Shown: positions 9,359-17,964 of the stretch, one piece after another
Layout of the letters: every line of letters starts with the position of its first letter
Position numbering within the stretch: position 1 is the stretch's first letter
Origin: Paucihalobacter ruber
GTDB taxonomy: Bacteria; Bacteroidota; Bacteroidia; Flavobacteriales; Flavobacteriaceae
Assembly: GCF_006494535.1 (NCBI RefSeq)
Contig: NZ_VHIQ01000002.1
Span: 310,001 to 374,000 of the forward strand
Direction of reading: 5' to 3'
Length of the DNA: 64,000 bases
Translations under genes and position numbers: made by a program
Notes under the pieces: generated by a model
Told to the model about the DNA's origin: nothing
The model's input: the letters and a program-made list of their open reading frames with translations, nothing else
Database searches by the model: none

Positions 9359-10297
9359 ATGAATAAAATAATAAATGGAGGCTTCTTACTATTATCATTG
9401 GTTGTAAATGCACAGTTTGGTCGCATTTACATCAATGCTCCGAGAGGCTCAGGAGCATTGGCGGCTACTTATTCTAATACCGGCAGCAATACCTCATGGG
9501 ATGAAGCCATATCTAACGATCTTTTTCAATCCCGAATCAACAATATAAACTTTAATTATACGCATGTACTGCGTATTTTGGACAGAACGGTTGGGCTTGG
9601 TCTCAACTTGCCTATGGGTAATATTTTGAGTTATAATATCGCCGCCAGGCAGGTGTTCAACTCCGCTTCGGGTATGGCTGATCCCTCGATTATTTTTGAC
9701 ATGAATATTTTTGGAGCGGCATCAATGTTACCTGAAGTATTCAAAGAAACTCCTGCAGAAGATTATTTTGGTATTCATACTACTTGGAGTTTACCCTTGG
9801 GTGAATATGACCCAGGTAAACAAACTAACCTCGGCAGCAATCGATTTACCGCTAAAATATTATTGAATTATGGAGTGCCGCTAAAGTCCGGAAAAAACTG
9901 GATTGACCTCTATACCAGCATAAGGTTCTTTGGCAAGAACAATAACTTTTTCGGTCAACAGCCCGGTCAAATCCTAAGTCAAAAACCATTATTGGGTTTT
10001 GAAGGGCACTACACCCATGGCATTGCCAATAGAACATGGATAGGTGGAGGATTGATTTATGGAATTGGTGGCAGACAGGAATGGGATACTACTCCTACCA
10101 TACAGGCGCAAAATTCGCTCAGGTATGTCTTACAGGCTTCGTTCCCGGCGTGGCCGGGAGGCACCTGTTATGTAGGTTATAATCGAACAATTTTTGCGCC
10201 GTCAAACTCTGCCGATGTTCAAACATTTACCTTACAATACATACACTTTATACAATACAAAAACGTAAAATCTTATAAAAAAGACCCCATTAAATAA
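9359..10297 (+). CDS. outer-membrane beta-barrel protein, phenol-degradation MetA-like transporter family
   Basis: 312 residues with a short signal peptide ending at VNAQ (~19). The body alternates polar and aromatic residues like an outer-membrane barrel. It carries stretches typical of the MetA-pathway transporter family (PF13557-like): GMADPSIIFDMNIFGA, GIHTTWSLPLGEYDP followed by LGSNRFTAKILLNYG. Related proteins are proposed to bring hydrophobic compounds across the outer membrane. The last ~15 residues are Lys-rich, which is odd for a barrel that should end in an aromatic residue. The next barrel gene starts 17 nt later, so they are probably co-transcribed. Confidence 0.78.
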   Translation: MNKIINGGFLLLSLVVNAQFGRIYINAPRGSGALAATYSNTGSNTSWDEAISNDLFQSRINNINFNYTHVLRILDRTVGLGLNLPMGNILSYNIAARQVFNSASGMADPSIIFDMNIFGAASMLPEVFKETPAEDYFGIHTTWSLPLGEYDPGKQTNLGSNRFTAKILLNYGVPLKSGKNWIDLYTSIRFFGKNNNFFGQQPGQILSQKPLLGFEGHYTHGIANRTWIGGGLIYGIGGRQEWDTTPTIQAQNSLRYVLQASFPAWPGGTCYVGYNRTIFAPSNSADVQTFTLQYIHFIQYKNVKSYKKDPIK

Positions 10298-10314
10298 TTT
10301 TAATCTTAAACAAA

Positions 10315-11076
10315 ATGAATCTTTACAAAATAGGTAGTGTAATCATCTTTTTTTTGTCGATTTGCGGTATTCAAGCACAAGAATCTGAAGAAATTGATCC
10401 ATCAAAGCCCACCAATTTTTATACACAGGTAAATGTGGCAGCTGAATACAGTTTTGGCAAATCAGATGAATTAATAGGTACCCGTATCAATGGACAATAT
10501 TCCTTCAACCCTAATAATCTGGTATTATTTGAAGTCCCCATTTTGTACAACCTAAACCGCGATGCAGGAGGTTTGGGTGATATCAGGCTGCGGTATTTTG
10601 GTGTTATTAAAAAGGATTACAGTAAAACGTTTCCTAAAATAGCCGCCATAGCTCCTACAGTGGATGTAGTGTTGCCAACTGGAAGTTTCGAAAAAGGTAT
10701 CGGCACCAGCAGTCTGGTAATTTCCCCGGGGCTGGTGTGGGGTTGGTTTTTAAGCGAAAGGACGCAAGTATTTCCAATTATATCTTATCAACATATAAGC
10801 AAACCGGGAAGCAACTTAGTCCCCGAGGAATTGAGGTATGATAAACACGGTATGACCTTCCAGACCATTGCCAACTATTCGTTCAGTAAAAAAACCTTTC
10901 TGCAGGTTACTCCTATATATGCCATCAACGATTTAAGCCGAGGTGGGGATAGTTTTACTACTGAGTTTAAAATGTCATATATGCCCACGGTTACCAGTAA
11001 AGTGCAAGTTTTTTTAAGACAAGAATTTACACGCAGTCAAACAACAATCAATGCAGGTTATACACTTTATTTATAA
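10315..11076 (+). CDS. outer-membrane beta-barrel protein (transporter-like)
   Basis: 253 residues. A signal peptide ends at GIQAQ (~22). The mature chain is a run of amphipathic strands (GTRINGQYSF, LGDIRLRYFGVI, TFLQVTPIYAIN) and ends in INAGYTLYL, whose terminal aromatic/leucine is a usual outer-membrane barrel signal. It lies 17 nt after the other barrel gene and follows the CrtC-like lipocalin. The three products may act together in taking up or handling a hydrophobic molecule, with the upstream AraC protein as regulator. No specific substrate can be inferred. Confidence 0.72.
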   Translation: MNLYKIGSVIIFFLSICGIQAQESEEIDPSKPTNFYTQVNVAAEYSFGKSDELIGTRINGQYSFNPNNLVLFEVPILYNLNRDAGGLGDIRLRYFGVIKKDYSKTFPKIAAIAPTVDVVLPTGSFEKGIGTSSLVISPGLVWGWFLSERTQVFPIISYQHISKPGSNLVPEELRYDKHGMTFQTIANYSFSKKTFLQVTPIYAINDLSRGGDSFTTEFKMSYMPTVTSKVQVFLRQEFTRSQTTINAGYTLYL

Positions 11077-11254
11077 AATCCAATTTAAAATAAAAAGGGT
11101 TTTTGCTGGACTTCGAATATTATATGCGCTGGATCTCCAAAATGGAGCTAGCCAATGATATTATTCCCTTAGAAAACCTTTACGATTAAGGTTACTCTAT
11201 TCGGGGCTGGGCTATGCTCATAGATTAGCATGAAAATTAATAAATCTTACTAAT
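11077..11254. other. short intergenic segment, possible gene debris
   Basis: Contains a G+C-richer patch (11107-11220) with short open stretches but no recognisable product. It may be the tail of the accessory block. Confidence 0.3.
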
Positions 11255-11881
11255 ATGAAAAAACTTTCACTAATTTTTTTAATGTCTATCTTATTCTTTA
11301 ATGCAAATAGCCAGGTAATTGAACTTACCCCCACATACGGATATCAATTTGGCGCTAAATTAGGCTATGGCCCAAATTATTTAAAAATTCAAGATAGCGG
11401 TCAATTTGGAATTACTCTCGGAGTGGAAACTTATTCAGGTTTGATGGCAGAGTTCACATACATTAACATGAGTTCAGAGCTAAGGATTAAAGATTTTGTG
11501 TTCGCGCCTTTTGAAAGTAGACTCGCTGATCTAAATATAGATTGGTTTCTCATAGGGGCAACGCGCTATTTTAAAGAAGGTAAAGTTAAACCCTTCGCAG
11601 GAGCTGGATTGGGACTTGTGGTGGTTTCTCCCAAAAATGAAAATTTAGAAATCCTATCAAATGGTTTAAGTAGTACTACCAAATTTGCGTTTAACTTTAA
11701 AGCCGGTGTTAATATAATGGTTTCTGAAGTAGTTGGTTTTAAATTACAAGGTGATTTATTCTTTCCTGTAAACTGGGCTGGCGTATATGTAGGTCCAGGT
11801 GGTGCAAGTATTAGTACCGGATCTACTGTTATACTTGGCGGTTTTAGCGGTGGGTTAGTATTCAGAATAGATAAAAATTAA
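11255..11881 (+). CDS. small outer-membrane beta-barrel protein
   Basis: 208 residues. A signal peptide ends at NANSQ (~20). The mature part has the Gly/aromatic alternation of small 8-strand OmpX/OMP_b-brl barrels: GYQFGAKLGYGPNYLKIQ, FGITLGVETYSGLMAEFTYI, WFLIGATRYF and VKPFAGAGLGLVVVSP, the usual third hairpin. It ends SGGLVFRIDKN. The role is probably structural or in adhesion. Base composition is back to the AT-rich norm, so it may not belong to the accessory block upstream. Confidence 0.78.
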   Translation: MKKLSLIFLMSILFFNANSQVIELTPTYGYQFGAKLGYGPNYLKIQDSGQFGITLGVETYSGLMAEFTYINMSSELRIKDFVFAPFESRLADLNIDWFLIGATRYFKEGKVKPFAGAGLGLVVVSPKNENLEILSNGLSSTTKFAFNFKAGVNIMVSEVVGFKLQGDLFFPVNWAGVYVGPGGASISTGSTVILGGFSGGLVFRIDKN

Positions 11882-11930
11882 GCATTTTATGTGTTTGTAA
11901 GGTAATGAATTTCAAAAAAACCTTGTTACA

Positions 11931-12127
11931 ATGAAAAACTTATTCATTTTTACTTTGACTTTTTCTTTTCTTAGCTCACTTTTAGTCAAGATGAAATTTT
12001 TTCCAAGGTAGAAAAAAATCAAATCAATTTTTATGTTACAGATATTATTAATGGGTTTTACACGCTTAGTTATGAGCGCACTGTAGGAAAACATACTTCG
12101 GTAAATTTGGTGCGTATCACTAGATAA
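11931..12127 (+). pseudogene. truncated, frameshifted outer-membrane protein gene
   Basis: The ATG at 11931 starts a signal peptide (KNLFIFTLTFSFLSS). A missing T in the T-run near 11971-11973 then shifts the frame. Restored, it continues as SQDEIFSKVEKNQINFYV... with SYERTVGKHTSVNL, the start of a DUF3575/OMP_b-brl-type barrel. It stops after about 65 codons where a full gene would have 180 or more. A frameshift plus truncation indicates a dead gene. Confidence 0.65.
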
Positions 12128-12130
12128 TAA

Positions 12131-12156
12131 GTGCTTTAAAATGCGCTTTAAAGCAC
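12131..12156 (+). terminator. perfect 10-bp hairpin after the barrel pseudogene
   Basis: GTGCTTTAAA/TTTAAAGCAC with a 6-nt loop, directly after the pseudogene stop and followed by TATTTGTGTTT. Probably the original terminator of the lost gene. Confidence 0.55.
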
Positions 12157-12630
12157 TATTTGTGTTTAAGCTGAAGTTTATTTTTGTTGTATTAGAACGT
12201 CTTATGTGGACACAGAAGGCTCTACTATTTCGGTAATATTCGGCATTTAAGATTCGTTAAAGCGTTATAATTAATAGCTGCACTTTAATAGGAAAAGAGT
12301 TTAACAAACGTGATTAGGCATCAACGGCTAAAATTTCTTTCCCATATGATGTTACGCACTTTGAGCAACTAATTTAGCAAACAAATCCCAGACCTGAGGA
12401 ACAACAGCGCAGATTTCACCCTCTAAATTGAAATGTGCTTAGTAATATTTTTAAAAACCACCCAGCAAAATTGTTATGGCTCAACTTATTAGATAAATAT
12501 AAATGATTTTTTGTTAATGGTTTTACGGGATTCCGTAAAACCGTTAAATTTTTACATCACTGGGTTTTTCCGGGCAGTTTTACCATTTGATGCATTAAAG
12601 TAATTTCTGTGACATTTCGGTTGAATCTAT
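12157..12630. other. intergenic stretch with a fragmentary minus-strand frame
   Basis: No intact gene. On the minus strand around 12350-12435 a short frame reads like protein (EGEICAVVPQVWDLF) and ends in a stop. It may be debris of an unidentified gene. Confidence 0.3.
12519..12542. repeat. perfect 10-bp palindrome with 4-nt loop
   Basis: GGTTTTACGG/CCGTAAAACC around GATT, then GTTAAATTTTTA. It could be a terminator for plus-strand transcription or a protein site. The core resembles the ACGG...CCGT half-sites upstream of the GLPGLI cassettes. Confidence 0.5.
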
Positions 12631-14079
12631 TCACCAATTGGATTTTAACTCGAGTGTGTTCACCCCTATGTTGTAAGCATAAACCGCAGCAGGAACATAG
12701 GTTAGATTGATTTCTTCAATGGTTTTATTGCCTAAAACATCAATGGTTGTAACAAGACTCGCGCTAAACTTATTTTGTTTGCAAAAATGTAGTAAGCTTT
12801 TTAATTCTTGTGGTTTTTCAAAATAACGGTTAGTCCATTTTATTTCTACGCACCATTGGGGTTTAAATAGTTTATTGTCTAGCAGTACAATATCAACCTC
12901 ACCTTCTGAGCGTCCCATTTTCCAACGGGCATATTTTAAATCGAGCTGCTCTCGATGCATCCATTGCGAAAAAATGGCTGTTCCCACCATATTGCTCATT
13001 TCGTGATCGGTTTCTGTAATGGGCGAAAATAAAGCGGTTCGTAAAGAAGGATTGGTTAAATAGACTTTAAAACTCGTTATTCTTTTAAATTTTTTGGCCG
13101 TATCATTTACCTTATGAATGACTTTAATTAAAAATGCCGCTTCAAGATATTCTAAGTATTTTTTAATGATTTCTTTTGCAATGCCACTGTCTTTAGATAA
13201 TTTTTCGAATGAAAATTCATTGGCTGTGTTGTATGCCACATAGGTGAAAAAGCTGTTTAGTTCTTGCACGTCTTTTATACCGTATAAACTGGGTAAGTCT
13301 CTCAGCAATACTTTATCAACAATATCGCTTTTGACATAGCGACCCATATCGCTTTGTATTTTTTCGGATAATACCACTTCTGGGTAGCCACCAAAGTTGA
13401 GATAGTGAAAAAACTCTTTGTTGAATGCTTTGTTATCGTGGGTTGTAAAAAAAGGAATTTGTTTTCCGTTGTAAACTATGGTTTTGGCCTGCACCAAATG
13501 CCCCAAGCCTTTTAAATGTATGTATTCATGAAAGGTGAGCGGTGGCAACATAAAATCGGTAAATCTGCCTGCACCACTTTCTGTACTTTGTAATCGCAAA
13601 GCAGCAGCAGCAGACCCAGATACCACAAACTTTGTTTTTGGATGCCTGTCTACCAATACTTTAAGTTGGCGTTCCCAATCTTTTAGATACTGGATTTCGT
13701 CAAAAAAAACAAAACAACCCTCTAGACTATCTACTTGCACAGCTTCTTTTGCCAATAACAAAATATCTTCTAGACTTAAGTGCATGTAAATAGGATTGTC
13801 TATGCCTATAAAAAAGATTTTTTGTGGTGAGATGTGTTCTTTTATGAGCTCTTGAATGCTGTGAAACATCATGACCGTTTTACCTACCCTACGTGGCCCC
13901 ATAAGCACCACCGCGCGTTTAATATCTGTTTCTTTTACGAATGGATAAAACGAATTAAAATACAAGCGTTTGGACATATCTCGATAAACTTGCTGGACGT
14001 TACCGGTGGTCCACCAAGGGTTTTCATATTGTAGGCGCTCAATTCTTTTAGCTGTTGGAATAACGGTATCAAAACTCAT
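12631..14079 (-). CDS. AAA_14 ATPase with C-terminal DUF4143
   Basis: A 482-residue stand-alone P-loop ATPase. Walker A GPRRVGKT lies at 61-68 and Walker B VFFDEIQ at ~124-130, followed by the Arg-rich VSGSAAAAL sensor region. The C-terminal DUF4143 half carries a restriction-like core: D of EGEVDIVLLD and E/K of WCVEIKWT. This nuclease-like motif is usual in the family. Such ATPases are widespread accessory genes with no settled function; transport of DNA or a defence role has been proposed for relatives. No partner gene is adjacent. The start at 14079 gives the family-typical N-terminus preceding NPWWTTG. Confidence 0.88.
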   Translation of the reverse strand: MSFDTVIPTAKRIERLQYENPWWTTGNVQQVYRDMSKRLYFNSFYPFVKETDIKRAVVLMGPRRVGKTVMMFHSIQELIKEHISPQKIFFIGIDNPIYMHLSLEDILLLAKEAVQVDSLEGCFVFFDEIQYLKDWERQLKVLVDRHPKTKFVVSGSAAAALRLQSTESGAGRFTDFMLPPLTFHEYIHLKGLGHLVQAKTIVYNGKQIPFFTTHDNKAFNKEFFHYLNFGGYPEVVLSEKIQSDMGRYVKSDIVDKVLLRDLPSLYGIKDVQELNSFFTYVAYNTANEFSFEKLSKDSGIAKEIIKKYLEYLEAAFLIKVIHKVNDTAKKFKRITSFKVYLTNPSLRTALFSPITETDHEMSNMVGTAIFSQWMHREQLDLKYARWKMGRSEGEVDIVLLDNKLFKPQWCVEIKWTNRYFEKPQELKSLLHFCKQNKFSASLVTTIDVLGNKTIEEINLTYVPAAVYAYNIGVNTLELKSNW

Positions 14080-14180
14080 AATATTGCTTATTATGACTCA
14101 AATGTACAAATAAGTATTTATATATTTACTTATTTTTACGTAAATGTTGTTTTAAGCGATGGCTAATTCGTTTTGTATTT

Positions 14181-14206
14181 GTGGGACAGGTCAAGACCTG
14201 TCCCAC
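14181..14206. repeat. REP-like palindrome, GGACAGGT type
   Basis: A perfect 11-bp inverted repeat GTGGGACAGGT/ACCTGTCCCAC around CAAG. Short perfect palindromes like this are dispersed in intergenic DNA of Bacteroidota. Confidence 0.7.
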
Positions 14207-14247
14207 TGATACAATCCCAGCCAAGACGAAACATTTTTAAAAAAACA

Positions 14248-14275
14248 AAGCCTTTCATTTTATTGAAAGGCTTTA
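14248..14275 (-). terminator. rho-independent terminator (minus strand)
   Basis: Stem AAAGCCTTTCA/TGAAAGGCTTT; read on the minus strand it is followed by GTTTTTTTAAA. It overlaps the end of the hemerythrin-like fragment. Confidence 0.75.
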
Positions 14276-14367
14276 CAATTGTTCGTGGTCTCCCCTGTTT
14301 TCCTTATTTTTTCACATAAGTCTTTTTGAGCGTTATGATCTTCTATAATAGCTTCATAAATTTTCAT
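14260..14367 (-). pseudogene. hemerythrin-domain gene fragment
   Basis: A 35-codon frame from ATG 14367 begins M-K-I-Y-E-A-I-I-E-D-H with QKDLCEKI following. This is the typical N-terminus of flavobacterial hemerythrin (HHE) proteins, including the first iron-ligand His. It then runs into the terminator stem and stops, so about four fifths of the domain is missing. An internal deletion joined the start of the gene to its terminator. A short real peptide is possible but less likely. Confidence 0.5.
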
Positions 14368-14747
14368 ATTCTTTTTTTTTAAATTGTAATTGTTATAAAA
14401 GGTATGGAATGGACGGCGTTATTTTTAATCCTAAAAAAATAACTTTAACTGAAAAAAGCATGAGGTTTTTCAAATAGTATGAAATCTTTTTGGAATCTGT
14501 AATAACCCAAGCATGTCGCTTTCGTGGGTGTCTTTTGAGTATCAAATTTTCATAGTATTCAAAACTAGTTTTAGGCATTGAGTTAATATTTTTTCTTTTC
14601 AAATCAATGAAATTATACTGTATAAGCTATATTTAGACAAGGTGGATAGTAAAGTTCCTGAACTTCAATAAATAATAAAACTCTTTTGGAAGCTCTAATA
14701 TTAACCGTAATCAGAAGTATTAAAACCTTTAATTAAAATTATAATCG
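14368..14747. other. intergenic, no convincing gene
   Basis: A 69-codon minus-strand frame (14393-14602) was seen, but it has no recognisable domain or supportive start context. Otherwise AT-rich leader of the reductase gene. Confidence 0.4.
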
Positions 14748-15419
14748 ATGGAACATAGAATTAAAATAAAAAAAATAGAGCATATTAATCATAATGTATT
14801 GCATTTGGTAACTGATAAACCAAAAGGTTACATTTTTAAGCCTGGTCAAGCCACAGAGGTATCAATAGACAAAGAAAACTGGTCGGGTAAAAAGCGGCCC
14901 TTTACGTTCACTAGCTTACCTGAACATAAGGACTTGGAATTTACTATTAAAGTGTATCCTTCTCACCATGGTGTTACTGAACAATTAGAACAACTTCAAG
15001 TTGGTGATCATCTATTAATTGGCGACGCTTGGGGTGCTATCAATTACATAGGTCCGGGAACCTTTATCGCCGGTGGAGCAGGAATAACACCTTTTATAGC
15101 AATATTCAAAGATTTATTACAGAAAGATGCATTGGAAGGCAATAGCTTATTTTTTGGGAATCAAAAGGAGAAAGATATTATCTATAAAAACCGTTTAGAA
15201 GCTTGGTTAGGTGACGCATTGCATATAGCCTTGTCTGAGGAACAGCACGAGGATTATCATAAAGGTTTTATTGATAAAGCTTTTCTTGAAAGAAATAAAG
15301 TTGAAGTTTCAGAGCCCGTTTACTTGTGTGGTCCACCAGCTATGATGGAAGCTTTACAGACTGATTTATATGAAATGGGTATGCCTAAATCTGTTCTTGT
15401 TACCGAGGATTTACAATAA
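14748..15419 (+). CDS. FNR-family FAD/NAD(P)H oxidoreductase (flavodoxin/ferredoxin reductase-like)
   Basis: 223 residues, cytoplasmic. The N-terminal FAD domain has KRPFTFTS (the RxYS/T motif) and an HHGVTEQL segment. The C-terminal nucleotide-binding domain has GGAGITPFIAI and YLCGPPAMMEAL. This is a compact reductase without an attached [2Fe-2S] domain, so it probably passes electrons to a separate flavodoxin, ferredoxin or haem protein. Length and motif order are complete. It sits in the stress-type region next to the hemerythrin fragment. The natural partner is unknown. Confidence 0.88.
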   Translation: MEHRIKIKKIEHINHNVLHLVTDKPKGYIFKPGQATEVSIDKENWSGKKRPFTFTSLPEHKDLEFTIKVYPSHHGVTEQLEQLQVGDHLLIGDAWGAINYIGPGTFIAGGAGITPFIAIFKDLLQKDALEGNSLFFGNQKEKDIIYKNRLEAWLGDALHIALSEEQHEDYHKGFIDKAFLERNKVEVSEPVYLCGPPAMMEALQTDLYEMGMPKSVLVTEDLQ

Positions 15420-15465
15420 ACCTATTGAGGTGAACAATGGCTAAAATTAAGGATTACTTAAGTTG

Positions 15466-15705
15466 AACTGGTTTCTTTTTTAGGAACTTGAGTGGTTACA
15501 ATTATAATACCTATAGCTCCTAATGTGGCGCCACACTAAAATCTACAACAAAACCAAATCTGACCGCATAACCCGTAAGGGAGGATCCTGAAGAAAGGCC
15601 TAATCCAAAAGCCATGGTCACCACTACAATTTGGGATCCTGTTTGGTTTGAGTCAGTTAAATCACCATCTAAAGTAAGCGCCAGTGCAAAAAACCATAGC
15701 GACAA
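15466..15705 (-). pseudogene. decayed membrane-channel gene, possibly MIP (aquaporin/GlpF)
   Basis: A minus-strand frame with TLDGDLTDSNQTGSQ..., then GLSSGSSLTGYAV, resembles the region before the second NPA box of aquaporin/glycerol channels. The following NPA/ARD part is missing. A further shifted frame gives GATLGAIGIIIVTTQVP, like the end of the last helix, and then a stop. Several lesions are present. The MIP assignment is tentative; loss of function is clearer than identity. Confidence 0.4.
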
Positions 15706-15861
15706 TTATAAAGTGTAAGGCACGCGCAGCAATCATTTGTCAAGGTTGTATAACTATACCTTCTAAAAACAAAATCGGAATCTGGCAAATTAAACTTACT
15801 ATAATTAAGCTTTTTCTTCCACAACCATCACTTGCTTTACTAATAATAGTAATATAGCTAG

Positions 15862-16262
15862 TTAACCTAGAGCGTCTTCAGCTTTTTTATATTCATCCCA
15901 AGCGTCGTTATATGCAGCCTGATATATTTCTTGTGCATGTTTTGTATAACACTTCTCACAATTTTGGGTAAATCGGAGAGTAGTTCGTAAGGCATTAATT
16001 ATATTTTTTTAAGATTTTTTATATCCTCGGTAAGTTTAGTTGCTCGTTCTTTGGCTTTTATATTATTCACAGTTCCTGTAAGTTCTGCAATGCCTTCGTT
16101 TACGATTACGTTTATTTTGTTTACGTCTATAGCATTGTCAAATCTAAACTGATTTTCAATAGCATCAACTATTTCCATAAAGTTTAATTCTGTCTTTTCT
16201 TGTGCATAATTAAAATTTGCGCATAGAAAAAGTTACAATACGGTTAATATTTTAGTTTTCAT
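15862..16262 (-). pseudogene. BON-domain protein gene with nonsense and frameshift
   Basis: The ATG at 16262 opens a signal peptide, but codon 10 is TAA. The same frame then runs to 15999 and holds a BON domain (NVIVNEGIAELTGTVNN followed by KAKERATKL). A one-base shift near 16003 would join a further segment ending in AAYNDAWDEYKKAEDALG. BON proteins bind envelope components and are commonly stress-induced. The next gene upstream on the same strand, PRC-barrel, is intact. Confidence 0.68.
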
Positions 16263-16295
16263 AATATAAATCGTTTTTTTAGGTTAATAATTTGA

Positions 16296-17054
16296 TTAGT
16301 GTTCAACGGTTGAACTTTCATAGTAATTGAACAACTCTTTTTCATACTTATCGGTTATTGGTTCTGAAAAATCAAACTCTGGTGCCGATTGTATAGTTTC
16401 TTTATCCAGGTTTATTTTTATTTCTTCTTTTTCATAGTTTATTTCTTGCATCCAGTGAGTACCTACAAGGACTTTTTTACTCCAAGGAACCCAGTTTTTG
16501 GTATCCATTAAGGCATACACAATTTGCCAATCTAAATCATCTACCAGCAAGTCGTCTACATGTCCAATTTTTCCGTCTGTAGCTTGAATACGATAGCCTC
16601 TTACTTCATTAAAACTTCTTACTTTAGTTTTAGTGTTTTTTTCAACACCTACTTTTTTAGGTGTTTTTAGTGGTCTTTTTGGGAATATAACAGGGTTTCC
16701 ACCTATTGGTGTAGCATAAGTCTGAGGGTATGCCCAAAAGTTTTCTACTCTATAATACCTATTTAATGATTCTTCGTATTCTCTAGATATAGTAGGTGCT
16801 GATTTTAAAGGAGGGCTGTTTTCTAAATCTTTTTTTGATAAATTAACAAGAAAGTTTTTGGTTGTCCAATCTGGTTGTTCCAACAGTGCTTTAGGAATCA
16901 CTGCTTTCTTTCCTGGAAGAATTAATCCTAAATCTGCTACTAAATAGCGAACTATCCATCTTTCTTCATCAAATAAAAAATCTTTAACAGTTCCTTTTAT
17001 CCCATCATTTGTTTCTATACTATAACCTATCAGATCATTTAGTGCATGTTTCAT
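16296..17054 (-). CDS. PRC-barrel domain protein, two repeats
   Basis: 252 residues, cytoplasmic. Two PRC-barrel domains are joined by a Pro/Tyr-rich linker. The first begins DLIGYSIETNDGIKGTVKDFLFDEERW; the second has GYRIQATDGKIGHVDDLLVDDLDWQIVYALMDT. These domains bind small ligands or proteins (best known in RimM and photosynthetic reaction centres). In Bacteroidota such double-PRC proteins commonly sit with CsbD, BON and YtxH genes, as here. The dead BON gene follows 33 nt downstream, so the two were probably an operon. Exact function unknown. Confidence 0.88.
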   Translation of the reverse strand: MKHALNDLIGYSIETNDGIKGTVKDFLFDEERWIVRYLVADLGLILPGKKAVIPKALLEQPDWTTKNFLVNLSKKDLENSPPLKSAPTISREYEESLNRYYRVENFWAYPQTYATPIGGNPVIFPKRPLKTPKKVGVEKNTKTKVRSFNEVRGYRIQATDGKIGHVDDLLVDDLDWQIVYALMDTKNWVPWSKKVLVGTHWMQEINYEKEEIKINLDKETIQSAPEFDFSEPITDKYEKELFNYYESSTVEH

Positions 17055-17288
17055 AATTTTATATTTATTAATTAATATTAACAGGAAAGTATTTAAAGAT
17101 TGATGAATAAATTACCTCAATAGGATTGTTTATTAACTCAATAAATATGATGAAGGCTAATTTTAAAGTAAACCAGCTAGAAAAAGAAAGGTACGCAAAC
17201 TCATTTACAGTAGAGTAAAAGCAATGATACCTAAAGAGGCCTCTGTTTAATTTTGTAAATTGCATAATAGCCATGCAAAAATAAAGCA

Positions 17289-17465
17289 ATGCTAAACGAA
17301 CTATACCCTTTTCTAATACAACTGCCGATAGGAATACGAAACCCAGATGACAATAACCCTGTCGATTTTACAAAGCCCTTTAATGTCATTGTATATATCA
17401 TTCTGCTCGTAGAAGTTATTATTCTTTACATCCTTTGGAAGAAGCAGAAGAAGGATAAGAATTAA
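17289..17465 (+). CDS. 58-aa single-pass membrane protein
   Basis: A small frame with good protein character: a polar N-terminus with LPIGIRNPDDNNPVDFTKPF, one hydrophobic helix at residues 32-50 (NVIVYIILLVEVIILYILW) and a Lys-rich tail KKQKKDKN. The topology follows the positive-inside rule with the tail in the cytoplasm. The pattern NPDDNNP-helix-KKK resembles small uncharacterised flavobacterial membrane proteins. It is divergent from the PRC-barrel gene; the ATG at 17289 is the only candidate start. Function unknown. Confidence 0.6.
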   Translation: MLNELYPFLIQLPIGIRNPDDNNPVDFTKPFNVIVYIILLVEVIILYILWKKQKKDKN

Positions 17466-17964
17466 AATGTGCTGTTCATGCCTTGTTTAAGTGTTTCTTA
17501 TAAAAGCCATGCAACAAATCAAAGCAACTATATCAAAAAACGGAACTAAATTTTTTTAATTGTATAGGCCTGATTGTTTTCATAACAGTTAGAAGAATAA
17601 ATTTAAACACATATGTTTTCTTGTTCAATTTATTTTCACTTAGTTTTTGAATAGCATCATTGAGACATTATAACATATTTCTTTACTTTTTAGGTAACTT
17701 TTTCAATAGGGTTAAAAATTTTATCTTAAGAGCAAAAGCATATGAAGTTTTTCTTTTATTTTTCTGAAACAATATTAAGAAATGTGAAAGTAATAGTCTG
17801 TGAACAATCTTTGATTGATTGTTAAGCATTAATGCATATGGAGGGAAACAAAGTAAAAGTGATTATGTGAAATATGTACAATTAACCGAAGAGTTATTTG
17901 CAAGAATGGCTTAAACATAAGGAATAGGGAAAATAAAGAATATTAATTTATAAATACTATAAAA
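17466..17964. other. AT-rich leader region
   Basis: No gene, hairpin or repeat of note. Presumably contains the promoter of the PNPOx-like gene. Confidence 0.4.

Noticed and set aside
14393-14602. 69-codon minus-strand frame
   Set aside because: No family, no convincing start signal and next to gene debris; too weak to list as a gene.
17068-17289. 73-codon minus-strand frame in the PRC-barrel promoter region
   Set aside because: Aromatic-rich, unlike a real protein, and overlaps the start of the better-supported 58-aa plus-strand gene.
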